From Nitrospirota bacterium (GTDB lineage Bacteria; Nitrospirota; Thermodesulfovibrionia; Thermodesulfovibrionales; UBA6898), in contig JAOUFP010000104.1 in assembly GCA_029858145.1 (NCBI GenBank), forward strand, positions 1-8,125: 8,125 bases of DNA. Direction: 5' to 3'. Below the pieces are notes generated by a model. The model made no database searches and had not been told where the DNA came from. It was given only the letters and a program-made list of their open reading frames with translations. The number at the start of each line of letters is the position of its first letter. Position 1 is the stretch's first letter. This document shows positions 1 to 5,241 of the stretch, one piece after another. Both the position numbers and the translations under genes were made by a program.

Positions 1-41
1 AGGCGCATAGCGTAAAAAAAACAGAGAAAGCGAAGAACGGA

Positions 42-90
42 GAGCTATGAGCTATGAGCCATGAACTGGGAACAGAGAGCAGGGAGCAGA
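42..90 (+). repeat. Degenerate heptamer tandem array (GARCNNN x7)
   Basis: Seven consecutive 7-nt units can be laid out without a gap: gagctat, gagctat, gagccat, gaactgg, gaacaga, gagcagg, gagcaga. All begin GA(G/A)C, and the last three positions vary. Ten A/T-rich bases (tagaaaaaga) separate this array from a second array of the same family in opposite orientation at 101-131. A 7-nt period is not a multiple of three and no gene covers this stretch, so it is non-coding DNA. Heptamer repeat families are known in other bacteria, for example the STRR sequences of filamentous cyanobacteria. Whether this one belongs to a genome-wide family cannot be judged from one window. Confidence 0.8.
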
Positions 91-100
91 TAGAAAAAGA

Positions 101-131
101 CTCGTTGCTCGTTGCTCGTTGCTCGTTGCTC
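101..131 (-). repeat. Perfect heptamer tandem array (GAGCAAC x4 plus GAG)
   Basis: Read on the minus strand, positions 131 to 104 are four identical copies of GAGCAAC followed by a partial GAG (103-101). The array starts three bases after the TAA stop codon (137-135) of the downstream cytochrome gene, so it lies in that gene's 3' untranslated region. On the minus strand it runs into a short pyrimidine tract (tctttttcta), then into the complement of the other array at 42-90. GAGC units of one array can pair with GCTC of the other, giving a periodic, imperfect stem with the pyrimidine tract in the loop. A role in termination or mRNA stability is possible but unproven. Confidence 0.85.
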
Positions 132-134
132 AAT

Positions 135-1202
135 TTATTCCCCTTTCCCCGTATGGCATATCATGCAGCCGCCCCTGTCTTCCTCGCCGGCGTAGAGGGA
201 ATCATAATCCCATCGCAGGCTGTAGTTGTAAGGACTTCCGTGCGCAAAATGACAGGAAAGGCACATCACCATGTCTTTTCCCGGCTTCACCGACTCGCCG
301 AGGTCTCCTGCCTCGCTGAAATTCTCCCGGGCGACAGGGGCCTCTGTGCTGAAGACTCTTATATCAGGCCTCTCAGGAGGGGGCATTATATCAGGATTGT
401 AGAAGAGATACTCTCCCCGTTTGGGGAGCACGTTGTCTGTGGGATGCCGCAGCCAAGGGTTCTCCTTACCGGTGTTCTCTTTGCCGTGATAATCGCCATG
501 GCAGTTCGCGCAGAGTCTGTTCATCGTAACGGAGTACTCGTTATGCTTCCTTGCCGTCCTGTCATGATCCCACCAGGGGTCTTCGATGCCGAGAACGCCC
601 TTTACTTTTTTCGTCATCCTGAGGTAGCGGTAGCTTTTTGCGGTTGTGCTGCCGTCCACAGGCGTATCCTCCGCGTGATGAGTCCCCACAATCGATTGAA
701 AAGGGTCCTCTATGTTCCGGTCGCCGTGGCAGCCGTTGGAGCCCGAGCAGGCCAGCGGCTTCTGCGGATTGTAGCCGATGACGGAAGGGTCGGTCCTCCT
801 GTCGTATCCCGGAGGCAGCCCCTTGTTCTTTGCATCCGGAGAAGAAATGCCGTCGATATTGTGCCCTTTTCTGTCACCGAAGTCCTTCGCATTGAAATGG
901 AAATTACCGCCCGCCAGGAGAACTTTGGGTGATGCTGCGTTAAATACCACAGGGACGGTTGCCCCGCCGAGGGTCTTTAAGGTATCTCTGTCAGAGTTTG
1001 AATGGCAGTTTATACAGATTTTGTTTTGCAGGACATACCTCTGCGGTTTGCCAGGCTCAGCAGGCTCCATCATGCCTGGATAGCTGGCGTGACAGATCTC
1101 GCATTCCCCGGCTACAACAGCCCGGCAGATGACAGGAGACTGAAATATATTAAAAATACAGCAGAATATCGTTAATAAAAATAAAAATACGTTATTTTTC
1201 AT
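135..1202 (-). CDS. Exported multihaem c-type cytochrome (5 CXXCH plus one C-X5-CH)
   Basis: A 355-residue secreted electron-transfer protein. The ATG at 1202 is chosen because it places a classic signal peptide at the very N-terminus: MKNN, a hydrophobic core at residues 5-25, and probable cleavage after CRA (residue 28). A start at 1259 would add 19 residues before it. Covalent haem sites CXXCH are seen at C34, C63, C231, C314 and C346. A sixth candidate, CSGSNGCH (C152-H159), has five residues between the cysteines. Other histidines (H102, H114, the HH at 175-176, H239, H253, H321) could act as distal ligands. The layout, with CHG motifs, a WLRHP segment and a C-terminal LRWDYD followed by the last haem, resembles large soluble cytochromes of Geobacter/Nitrospirota type, from memory only. 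It would act in the periplasm or at the cell surface after haem attachment by the Ccm/Ccs system. The redox partner is unknown. The 267-bp gap upstream suggests its own promoter; no Shine-Dalgarno sequence is evident. Confidence 0.9.
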   Translation of the reverse strand: MKNNVFLFLLTIFCCIFNIFQSPVICRAVVAGECEICHASYPGMMEPAEPGKPQRYVLQNKICINCHSNSDRDTLKTLGGATVPVVFNAASPKVLLAGGNFHFNAKDFGDRKGHNIDGISSPDAKNKGLPPGYDRRTDPSVIGYNPQKPLACSGSNGCHGDRNIEDPFQSIVGTHHAEDTPVDGSTTAKSYRYLRMTKKVKGVLGIEDPWWDHDRTARKHNEYSVTMNRLCANCHGDYHGKENTGKENPWLRHPTDNVLPKRGEYLFYNPDIMPPPERPDIRVFSTEAPVARENFSEAGDLGESVKPGKDMVMCLSCHFAHGSPYNYSLRWDYDSLYAGEEDRGGCMICHTGKGE

Positions 1203-1273
1203 GCACCAGTTAATATGGCAATCATATTCTAAACTCAGCAATCGGCAAAAATCATACATCTATTTATATTAAA

Positions 1274-1303
1274 AGCATAAAAAATACCGGTTTTCAAATT
1301 CAA
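1274..1303 (-). promoter_or_regulatory. Candidate sigma70-type promoter for the 355-residue cytochrome gene
   Basis: On the minus strand, TTGAAT (1303-1298) is followed after 18 bases by TATGCT (1279-1274), each matching four of six consensus bases. It lies in an AT-rich leader about 70 bases before the ATG at 1202, and directly downstream of a GC-rich hairpin that could end the preceding transcript. AT-rich DNA yields such matches by chance, so this is only a candidate. A TATAAA (1268-1263) further down has no matching -35. Confidence 0.3.
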
Positions 1304-1304
1304 A

Positions 1305-1322
1305 CGCCCCGTCCAAGGGGCG
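1305..1322 (-). terminator. GC-rich hairpin, possible weak intrinsic terminator
   Basis: The arms cgcccc (1305-1310) and ggggcg (1317-1322) form a 6-bp all-GC stem around a 6-nt loop. On the minus strand the stem is followed by TTTGAATTTG, which is T-rich but interrupted. A second small stem (cttgc at 1327-1331 with gcaag at 1339-1343) lies just before it in the direction of transcription. The position between the two cytochrome genes suits a terminator of the 15-haem cytochrome transcript, but it is about 150 bases past that stop codon and the T-tract is poor. Confidence 0.3.
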
Positions 1323-1379
1323 GTCACTTGCTCAGCGGGCAAGGAACATTACTTTACAGTATAGCCTGCTTTCATATCC

Positions 1380-1418
1380 GCCTCAAGGGGGTACAATCAC
1401 CATGCGCCCCCTTGAGGC
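1380..1418. repeat. Perfect 12-bp inverted repeat (hairpin) downstream of the 15-haem cytochrome gene
   Basis: The arms gcctcaaggggg (1380-1391) and cccccttgaggc (1407-1418) are perfectly complementary around a 15-nt loop. The element sits 51 bases after the stop codon of the upstream cytochrome gene. On the minus strand the stem is followed by GGATATGAAAG, not a T-run, so it is not a standard intrinsic terminator. It could stabilise the mRNA 3' end, help factor-dependent termination, or be one copy of a dispersed palindromic repeat. The length and perfection of the arms make chance unlikely. Confidence 0.75.
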
Positions 1419-1469
1419 AGACACTTAAGAGAACGCAGCAGGAACCTGCGGGAAATATCCCCGCGCGGC

Positions 1470-2675
1470 TCATCTCTTCTTCGGTTCCCTCGAATAGTTG
1501 TGGCACGACGGACAAAGCTCGGAAGGCTTCTTGGCAGGGTATCTGAAGAACAGCATGTAATCGGAGCTGTGATGGCTGTGGCAGCTTGCGCACGTGAGCT
1601 GTCTGTCCTTTGCCTTCGGGTCGACCCTGTCCTTGAGCGGATGGCTCGCCTGGGTGACACCGGCTATGACATGGAGTTCCTTCGCGACCTTCGGGTGGCA
1701 TTCGAGGCAGAGATCATTTATCGTTGTGTTCAGCATCGCCGGCCTGCGGGACGAATGAGGCTCATGACATACAACGCACAAACCTGCCGAGACAACAGGA
1801 TGGACGTTCTTGTAGGTAAAGAGCGTCATGTCGTGACATTTGTAGCAGAGATCCGGAATCTTCGCGCGAAGCAGCCTCTTGAAATCCGCCTGATGGGGCT
1901 GATGGCAGTTCATGCACATCCCTCCGGCAACCGGCGGATGCTTGAACTCAAGCCCCATGATCTTGTTTTCACTGTGGCATCTGAAGCAGACGCCCGGGAT
2001 CTGGTCACGGAGCAGCTTTTCTCCCTTGCCTGCATGGGGGTCATGGCACAATACGCACTGGCCGTTGTCGACTGGGCCGTGGACCCTGTACTTCCCGGTA
2101 AAGAGCGTTTTGTCGTGGCACATGAAGCAGAGATCAGGCGCAGGCGCGAGCAGCAGTTTGTTCGCCTCGCCGCTGTGAGGATTATGACATGAAGTGCACA
2201 TTCCGCCGGCGACAGGCGGATGGACCGAATGGTTTTCGAACATGGTCTTGCCGTGGCAGCTGTAGCAGAGGTCGGGCATCGGCAGGAGAAGAAGGCTCGG
2301 GTTGTCTGAATTGTGCACGTCGTGGCAGGCGAGGCAGCGGCCTTCTGCAACCGGCGGGTGCTTGACCGAATGCGTGAATTTTTTCTTGTCGTGGCAGGTA
2401 AAGCAGAGGTCAGTGCCGGTCGCGAAAAGAAACTTCCGCGGCTTCGCTTCATATTCGTGAGGCTGGGTATGGCAGGCCACGCAGCCGCCGGTCTTGATGA
2501 CCGGATGGAGGTTCTTGCCCTGGAATTTGAGCTTGTGGCAAATAGCGCAGTCCGGATACTGTTTGGCCTCGGGACTGAGGGAAAAGAAAAACAGGAACAC
2601 CGGTATGCAAATACATAATATAAATTTATATAAACGCTTCGGTTGAGAATTATTTCTATCCGGGACACGTTGCAT
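1470..2675 (-). CDS. Exported 15-haem c-type cytochrome with doubled CXXCH repeats
   Basis: A 401-residue secreted cytochrome. The open frame extends upstream to 3140 but there overlaps the DUF2304 gene. The ATG at 2675 puts a signal peptide first: basic KR at residues 13-14, hydrophobic stretch 16-35, probable cleavage after SPEA (residue 37). Fifteen CXXCH sites start at C43, 65, 91, 114, 137, 160, 183, 207, 230, 254, 277, 300, 323, 362 and 388. Residues 89-320 are five tandem 46-47-residue units of the type DLCxxCH...HPPVAGGxCxxCHxPH...LL, matching the doubled CXXCH domain family. HP and PH histidines in each unit are likely distal ligands, suggesting mostly bis-histidine haems, an inference. 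With about 24 mature residues per haem the protein is mainly a haem scaffold, suited to long-range electron transfer in the periplasm or outside the cell. No substrate-binding domain is visible. Gaps of 215 bp upstream and 267 bp downstream suggest monocistronic expression. No Shine-Dalgarno sequence precedes the ATG. A start at 2714 would add 13 residues and is less likely. Confidence 0.92.
   Translation of the reverse strand: MQRVPDRNNSQPKRLYKFILCICIPVFLFFFSLSPEAKQYPDCAICHKLKFQGKNLHPVIKTGGCVACHTQPHEYEAKPRKFLFATGTDLCFTCHDKKKFTHSVKHPPVAEGRCLACHDVHNSDNPSLLLLPMPDLCYSCHGKTMFENHSVHPPVAGGMCTSCHNPHSGEANKLLLAPAPDLCFMCHDKTLFTGKYRVHGPVDNGQCVLCHDPHAGKGEKLLRDQIPGVCFRCHSENKIMGLEFKHPPVAGGMCMNCHQPHQADFKRLLRAKIPDLCYKCHDMTLFTYKNVHPVVSAGLCVVCHEPHSSRRPAMLNTTINDLCLECHPKVAKELHVIAGVTQASHPLKDRVDPKAKDRQLTCASCHSHHSSDYMLFFRYPAKKPSELCPSCHNYSREPKKR
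1716..2411 (-). repeat. Five tandem ~140-bp coding repeats (two-haem units)
   Basis: Residues 89-320 of the 401-residue cytochrome split exactly into five units of 46, 46, 47, 47 and 46 residues, each with two CXXCH sites about 23 residues apart. A sixth, diverged unit (from residue 321) carries an insertion between its two haems. The repetition is clear at the protein level but only partial at the DNA level, so the units arose by older internal duplication rather than recent tandem copying. Confidence 0.85.
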
Positions 2676-2681
2676 GAAATT

Positions 2682-2747
2682 AAGATAAAGTATCAAATCT
2701 TCTTCTGTCAACATACAATTATAAACATATTTATTTTTATAGGTATA
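2682..2747 (-). promoter_or_regulatory. AT-rich leader with candidate promoters for the 15-haem cytochrome gene
   Basis: Two candidates are visible on the minus strand. A perfect TATAAT (2723-2718) has a weak -35 (TATACC, 2747-2742) 18 bases upstream and would start RNA near 2711, giving a leader of about 36 nt. A perfect TTGACA (2711-2706) is followed after 18 bases by TATCTT (2687-2682), which would start RNA almost at the ATG (2675), a leaderless message. The first fits ordinary translation better, although no Shine-Dalgarno sequence is present. Both are pattern matches in AT-rich DNA. Confidence 0.35.
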
Positions 2748-2813
2748 TGCAGGGTCTATTCGCACCTCAGTCGCTGAAGCAGGATGCATCCCCCTCATTG
2801 CCGGGTGATGGCT

Positions 2814-2823
2814 TGACGCGTCA
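2814..2823. other. Perfect 10-bp palindrome tgacgcgtca
   Basis: It lies in the 215-bp spacer between the DUF2304 gene and the 15-haem cytochrome gene, about 140 bases before the cytochrome start. It could be an operator half-site pair, but a single 10-bp palindrome has limited weight. No clear intrinsic terminator for the DUF2304 transcript was found in this spacer. Confidence 0.2.
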
Positions 2824-2890
2824 GGAAATAAACTCTCTGGTGGGGTTATACTGCGTGAAAATTGTAAACGTTCAGGTGCTGCAGAAGCCC

Positions 2891-3244
2891 CTATTCTTTT
2901 GCTTCCTTGTCCCTTTCGAGCATCTCTCTCAGGATTGCGATCTCCTGCGAGAGGGTCTTGCTCCTGTCCGACAGCCTGGAGATTACCGTTGAAAAGTGTA
3001 TATTGATTATGATAAGGAAAAAAAAGGCGAGCAGAAAGATAAGAGAAGGAGGGTACTGTATCCCTATCAGACCGGATACATAGTGGAGCGTCTTCCGTGA
3101 AACCGAGAACCAGAGCATCACGAGGGAGGAAAAGAGCCACAAAAGGGAATACTTTTCCTTGAGCCTGTTTCTCCTGATCAGTTCGATCACAGAGACAAAA
3201 ATAAGGATGTTCACTATTGTTGCCGTTACCAGTATCAGATCCAT
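2891..3244 (-). CDS. DUF2304-type small membrane protein
   Basis: A 117-residue integral membrane protein with three hydrophobic segments (about residues 3-22, 33-48 and 66-84) and a charged C-terminal helix (87-115) rich in heptad-like L/I, R, E and K, likely a short coiled coil on the cytoplasmic side. The motif RLKEKYSLLWL (27-37) is the hallmark of the DUF2304 family as I recall it. Family members are typically encoded next to a GT2 polyprenyl-phosphate sugar synthase, exactly as here. The role is unproven; anchoring or assisting the partner transferase, or lipid-linked sugar handling, is the usual suggestion. The start at 3244 is supported by a strong ribosome binding site overlapping the stop codon of the preceding gene. 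It is the last gene of its operon. Confidence 0.8.
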   Translation of the reverse strand: MDLILVTATIVNILIFVSVIELIRRNRLKEKYSLLWLFSSLVMLWFSVSRKTLHYVSGLIGIQYPPSLIFLLAFFFLIIINIHFSTVISRLSDRSKTLSQEIAILREMLERDKEAKE

Positions 3245-3248
3245 AGCA

Positions 3249-3256
3249 TCACCTCC
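3249..3256 (-). promoter_or_regulatory. Ribosome binding site of the DUF2304 gene, overlapping the upstream stop codon
   Basis: On the minus strand GGAGGTGA ends four bases before the ATG at 3244. Its last three bases are the TGA stop of the upstream GT2 gene. Ribosomes ending that gene therefore stop on the initiation site of the next, so the two proteins are probably made by coupled translation. Confidence 0.8.
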
Positions 3257-3950
3257 CCGGCACTTCTTTTATCATATCGATCATGATCGCAAGAAGGACC
3301 TTAACCATATAATACAAGCCTCTCAAAAGCGTTATGGAAGATGTCCCTATCAGGCGCTTTTCCATAAGGACCGGCACCTCACTTAACCTTAAGCCGGCCT
3401 TATGAAGGAGCACAAGCGACTCCGGCTCAGGATAATCATCTGGGTAGAAATGACTGAAGAAACGGATCACCGTGCGGTTAACCGCCCTGAAACCTGATGT
3501 AGGATCGGTTATTTTTTGGCCGACCAGAAATGATATGGAGCGGGAGAGTATTCTGATAGCGATAAGCCGCGCGACCTCTGCCTCATAAGCTCCCCTGCTT
3601 AAGAACCGTGAACCTACGCATATATCCGCATCACCTTTTTCTATTGGCTTTAAGAGATTTTTCACCTGGTCTGCCCTGTGCTGGCCGTCCCCGTCGAACT
3701 GGACGGCGATATCATACCCGTTCCTCTCCGCGTAATGGTACCCCGCCTGAACCGCAGCTCCGATGCCGAGGTTGAAGGGAAGCGTGATAACGGTCACCCC
3801 GAGACTTTGTGCGGTTTTCCCTGTTGCATCTGCTGAACCGTCATCGATGACAAGGATGTCCGTCTCCGGACAATGCTCCCGGATGTCTTCGATGACACCG
3901 CCGATGCTCTGCTCTTCATTGTAAGCGGGGATGATGAGCAGTGTCTTCAC
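3249..3950 (-). CDS. Family 2 glycosyltransferase, polyprenyl-phosphate mannose/glucose synthase-like
   Basis: A 233-residue GT-A fold enzyme of the DPM1-like branch, likely moving a sugar from a nucleotide donor to a polyprenyl phosphate on the inner face of the cytoplasmic membrane. Motifs in order: IPAYNE (7-12), DDGS (36-39), NLGIGAAVQAG (60-70), the metal/donor-binding FDGDGQH (85-91), GSRF (113-116), TDPTSGFRA (148-156) and YPEPES (173-178). The C-terminus (210-225) is hydrophobic and may touch the membrane, but lacks the long multi-span region or GtrA domain seen in some relatives. The DUF2304 protein encoded next may supply that. Translation starts at GTG (3950-3948), one base after the TGA of the preceding gene, with a modest AAGGA upstream. 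The acceptor and the sugar cannot be read from the sequence. Confidence 0.88.
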   Translation of the reverse strand: MKTLLIIPAYNEEQSIGGVIEDIREHCPETDILVIDDGSADATGKTAQSLGVTVITLPFNLGIGAAVQAGYHYAERNGYDIAVQFDGDGQHRADQVKNLLKPIEKGDADICVGSRFLSRGAYEAEVARLIAIRILSRSISFLVGQKITDPTSGFRAVNRTVIRFFSHFYPDDYPEPESLVLLHKAGLRLSEVPVLMEKRLIGTSSITLLRGLYYMVKVLLAIMIDMIKEVPGR

Positions 3951-3951
3951 A

Positions 3952-4977
3952 TCAGTCCTTGAGCGCGAGTTCCCTTGCGCCGATGCCGAATCTCCTGAAC
4001 CATAATGAAATCTCCCTTTTGCTGACTTTTTTTGCTGCCATTATACGTTTCCGTTTTCTTACCATATTACTAAACTTCCTGAATGCTGACAAATACGCCC
4101 TGAGAAGAATGAACACGCTCGCTAACCCCGAGCCCGACCGGACGAGCCGGCTTCCCGCCCCTTTTCCTGTCGCAATGCCATAACCCTGCATGATATAACG
4201 AAGCATTGTATAGAAAAGGCTCTCAGCAGCCATCCCCAAAGGAAAGCATTTTATGACGACCCATATCCTGTTTCTCTCAACAAGATATGCCTTCAGGGGG
4301 GAGTAGGGTTCGGTGGTGGCAGAGTATTTGTGATAGACAACCGCGTCAGGCACATAAAGGCACTTCCAGCCCGCCATCCTTGCCCGCAGCCCGATATCCA
4401 CATCATCTACATAAAGAAAGAAGTCCTCGTCAAAGAGCCCGATTTCGTCAAGCATCTCCCTGCGGTAAAGTCCGGCGCAGCCGCTCGGGAAAAAGACCTC
4501 TTCTTCAAGCGCGTACTGACCGGCATCCTTTTCGAGTCTTCCCCTGCCGCGTGCTATCCCGTCCCTGTAGATGAGCAGGCCCGTATTGTCGATAATCTCA
4601 GGATGGTAGTAGTTGAGTATCTTCGAGGCGCACATCCCGATAGCCCTGTCTTTTTCCGCAGCCGCATGAAGCCTGTCAAGCCAGCGGGCATCGACCCTTG
4701 TATCGTTGTTGAGGAGAGCGACGTATTTGCCCTTGGAGGATATGATCCCGGTATTGTTTCCGCCTCCGTAGCCCAGGTTTTCACTGTTCACAATAACTTT
4801 CACTTCCGGATAGTTATCAGTTACGAAGACAACAGACTCGTCTGATGAGGCATTGTCGACAAAGATGACCTCGAAATCCCTGAAGGTCTGCAGGCGCAGG
4901 GAATCGAGGCAATCCGTGAGCAGACGCACTCCGTTGTAGTTGACAATGACAACGGAAATTTCCGGTCCTTCGTTCAC
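3952..4977 (-). CDS. Family 2 glycosyltransferase, rhamnosyltransferase-like
   Basis: A 341-residue GT2 enzyme of the rhamnosyltransferase/WcaE-like branch, probably adding a sugar to a growing lipid-linked polysaccharide in the cytoplasm. Motifs: VVIVNYNG (9-16), VDNASSD (40-46), NLGYGGGNNTG (67-77), the DXD-equivalent NNDTRVD (90-96), FPSGCAGLYRR (163-173) and the catalytic-base region FLYVDDVDIGLR (187-198) followed by YVPDAVVYHKYS (208-219). Residues 225-305 hold a hydrophobic, membrane-associating C-terminal region, and the tail (306-341) is strongly basic, which would favour binding to acidic membrane lipid. The start is a GTG (4977-4975) with a G-run only three bases upstream; no ATG exists near the conserved N-terminus, so the start is reasonable but not certain. 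It heads a three-gene operon with the next GT2 and the DUF2304 gene. Confidence 0.88.
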   Translation of the reverse strand: MNEGPEISVVIVNYNGVRLLTDCLDSLRLQTFRDFEVIFVDNASSDESVVFVTDNYPEVKVIVNSENLGYGGGNNTGIISSKGKYVALLNNDTRVDARWLDRLHAAAEKDRAIGMCASKILNYYHPEIIDNTGLLIYRDGIARGRGRLEKDAGQYALEEEVFFPSGCAGLYRREMLDEIGLFDEDFFLYVDDVDIGLRARMAGWKCLYVPDAVVYHKYSATTEPYSPLKAYLVERNRIWVVIKCFPLGMAAESLFYTMLRYIMQGYGIATGKGAGSRLVRSGSGLASVFILLRAYLSAFRKFSNMVRKRKRIMAAKKVSKREISLWFRRFGIGARELALKD

Positions 4978-5058
4978 CTTCCCCCCACGCTTCTTAAGTC
5001 GTAAATAAATCTGTATTCGTCATTTGGCTGAGCTGCGTCCCGGCCCGGACTCCCTCTT

Positions 5059-5096
5059 GCGCTTGGAATGGTGATTGGTTCAGGCTCATTCCGCGC
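5059..5096. other. Imperfect inverted repeat in the spacer between the two glycan operons
   Basis: gcgc (5059-5062), two bases, ggaatg (5065-5070), a 16-base centre, then cattcc (5087-5092) directly followed by gcgc (5093-5096): complementary arms with one 2-nt bulge. It lies about 80-120 bases before the GTG start at 4977, where an operator or mRNA leader structure could act on the GT2-GT2-DUF2304 operon. On the minus strand a TATTAT (5140-5135) lies further upstream without a convincing -35. Function unknown. Confidence 0.3.
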
Positions 5097-5170
5097 GAGT
5101 TGTCTGCATAATTCATTATTTGCGCCGCTGTCCTATAATACCTGAAAACTGAAATGAAAGAAAAAGCATG

Positions 5171-5220
5171 AAAAAAAGAGGAGGAGTGTGTTTCAGCCGC
5201 CGGGACATTCCCGGGAACAC
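5171..5220 (-). terminator. Probable terminator of the heparinase-GT4-GT2 operon
   Basis: Downstream of the stop codon at 5242 the minus strand can form GTGTT...AACAC as outer arms (5220-5216 with 5192-5188), enclosing a 6-bp stem CCGGGA/TCCCGG (5214-5209 with 5205-5200) around a 3-nt loop. Seven consecutive T's follow at 5177-5171, ten bases after the stem, further away than in a classic intrinsic terminator. A matching T-run lies on the plus strand at 5232-5238, so the element could work in either direction. The 264-bp gap to the next gene supports an operon boundary here. Confidence 0.45.
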
Positions 5221-5241
5221 GCTGGATTAACCTTTTTTTCT

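Noticed and set aside
42..131. CRISPR or intrinsic terminator at the heptamer arrays
   Set aside because: Units of 7 nt are far too short for CRISPR repeats, and the possible stem is interrupted every few bases without a closing T-run.
54..932. Long plus-strand open frame opposite the 355-residue cytochrome gene
   Set aside because: It is antisense to a clear cytochrome with a signal peptide and haem motifs, starts inside the heptamer repeats and has no recognisable domain.
1500..2192. Plus-strand 230-residue open frame opposite the 15-haem cytochrome
   Set aside because: It is kept open by the repeated codons of the CXXCH motifs on the other strand; the translation is a periodic shadow of the repeats.
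1716..2411. Regularly spaced repeats resembling a CRISPR array
   Set aside because: The ~140-bp period is that of coding two-haem units, with no identical short repeats or unique spacers.
2676..3140. N-terminal extension of the 15-haem cytochrome frame up to 3140
   Set aside because: It overlaps the DUF2304 gene, has low-complexity, non-conserved content and would bury the signal peptide 170 residues inside the protein.
4330..4845. Plus-strand 171-residue open frame opposite the rhamnosyltransferase-like gene
   Set aside because: It is antisense to a gene with all GT2 motifs, lacks a ribosome binding site and has no domain.
5134..5139. Perfect TATAAT on the plus strand
   Set aside because: No -35 at proper spacing and no plus-strand gene follows it.
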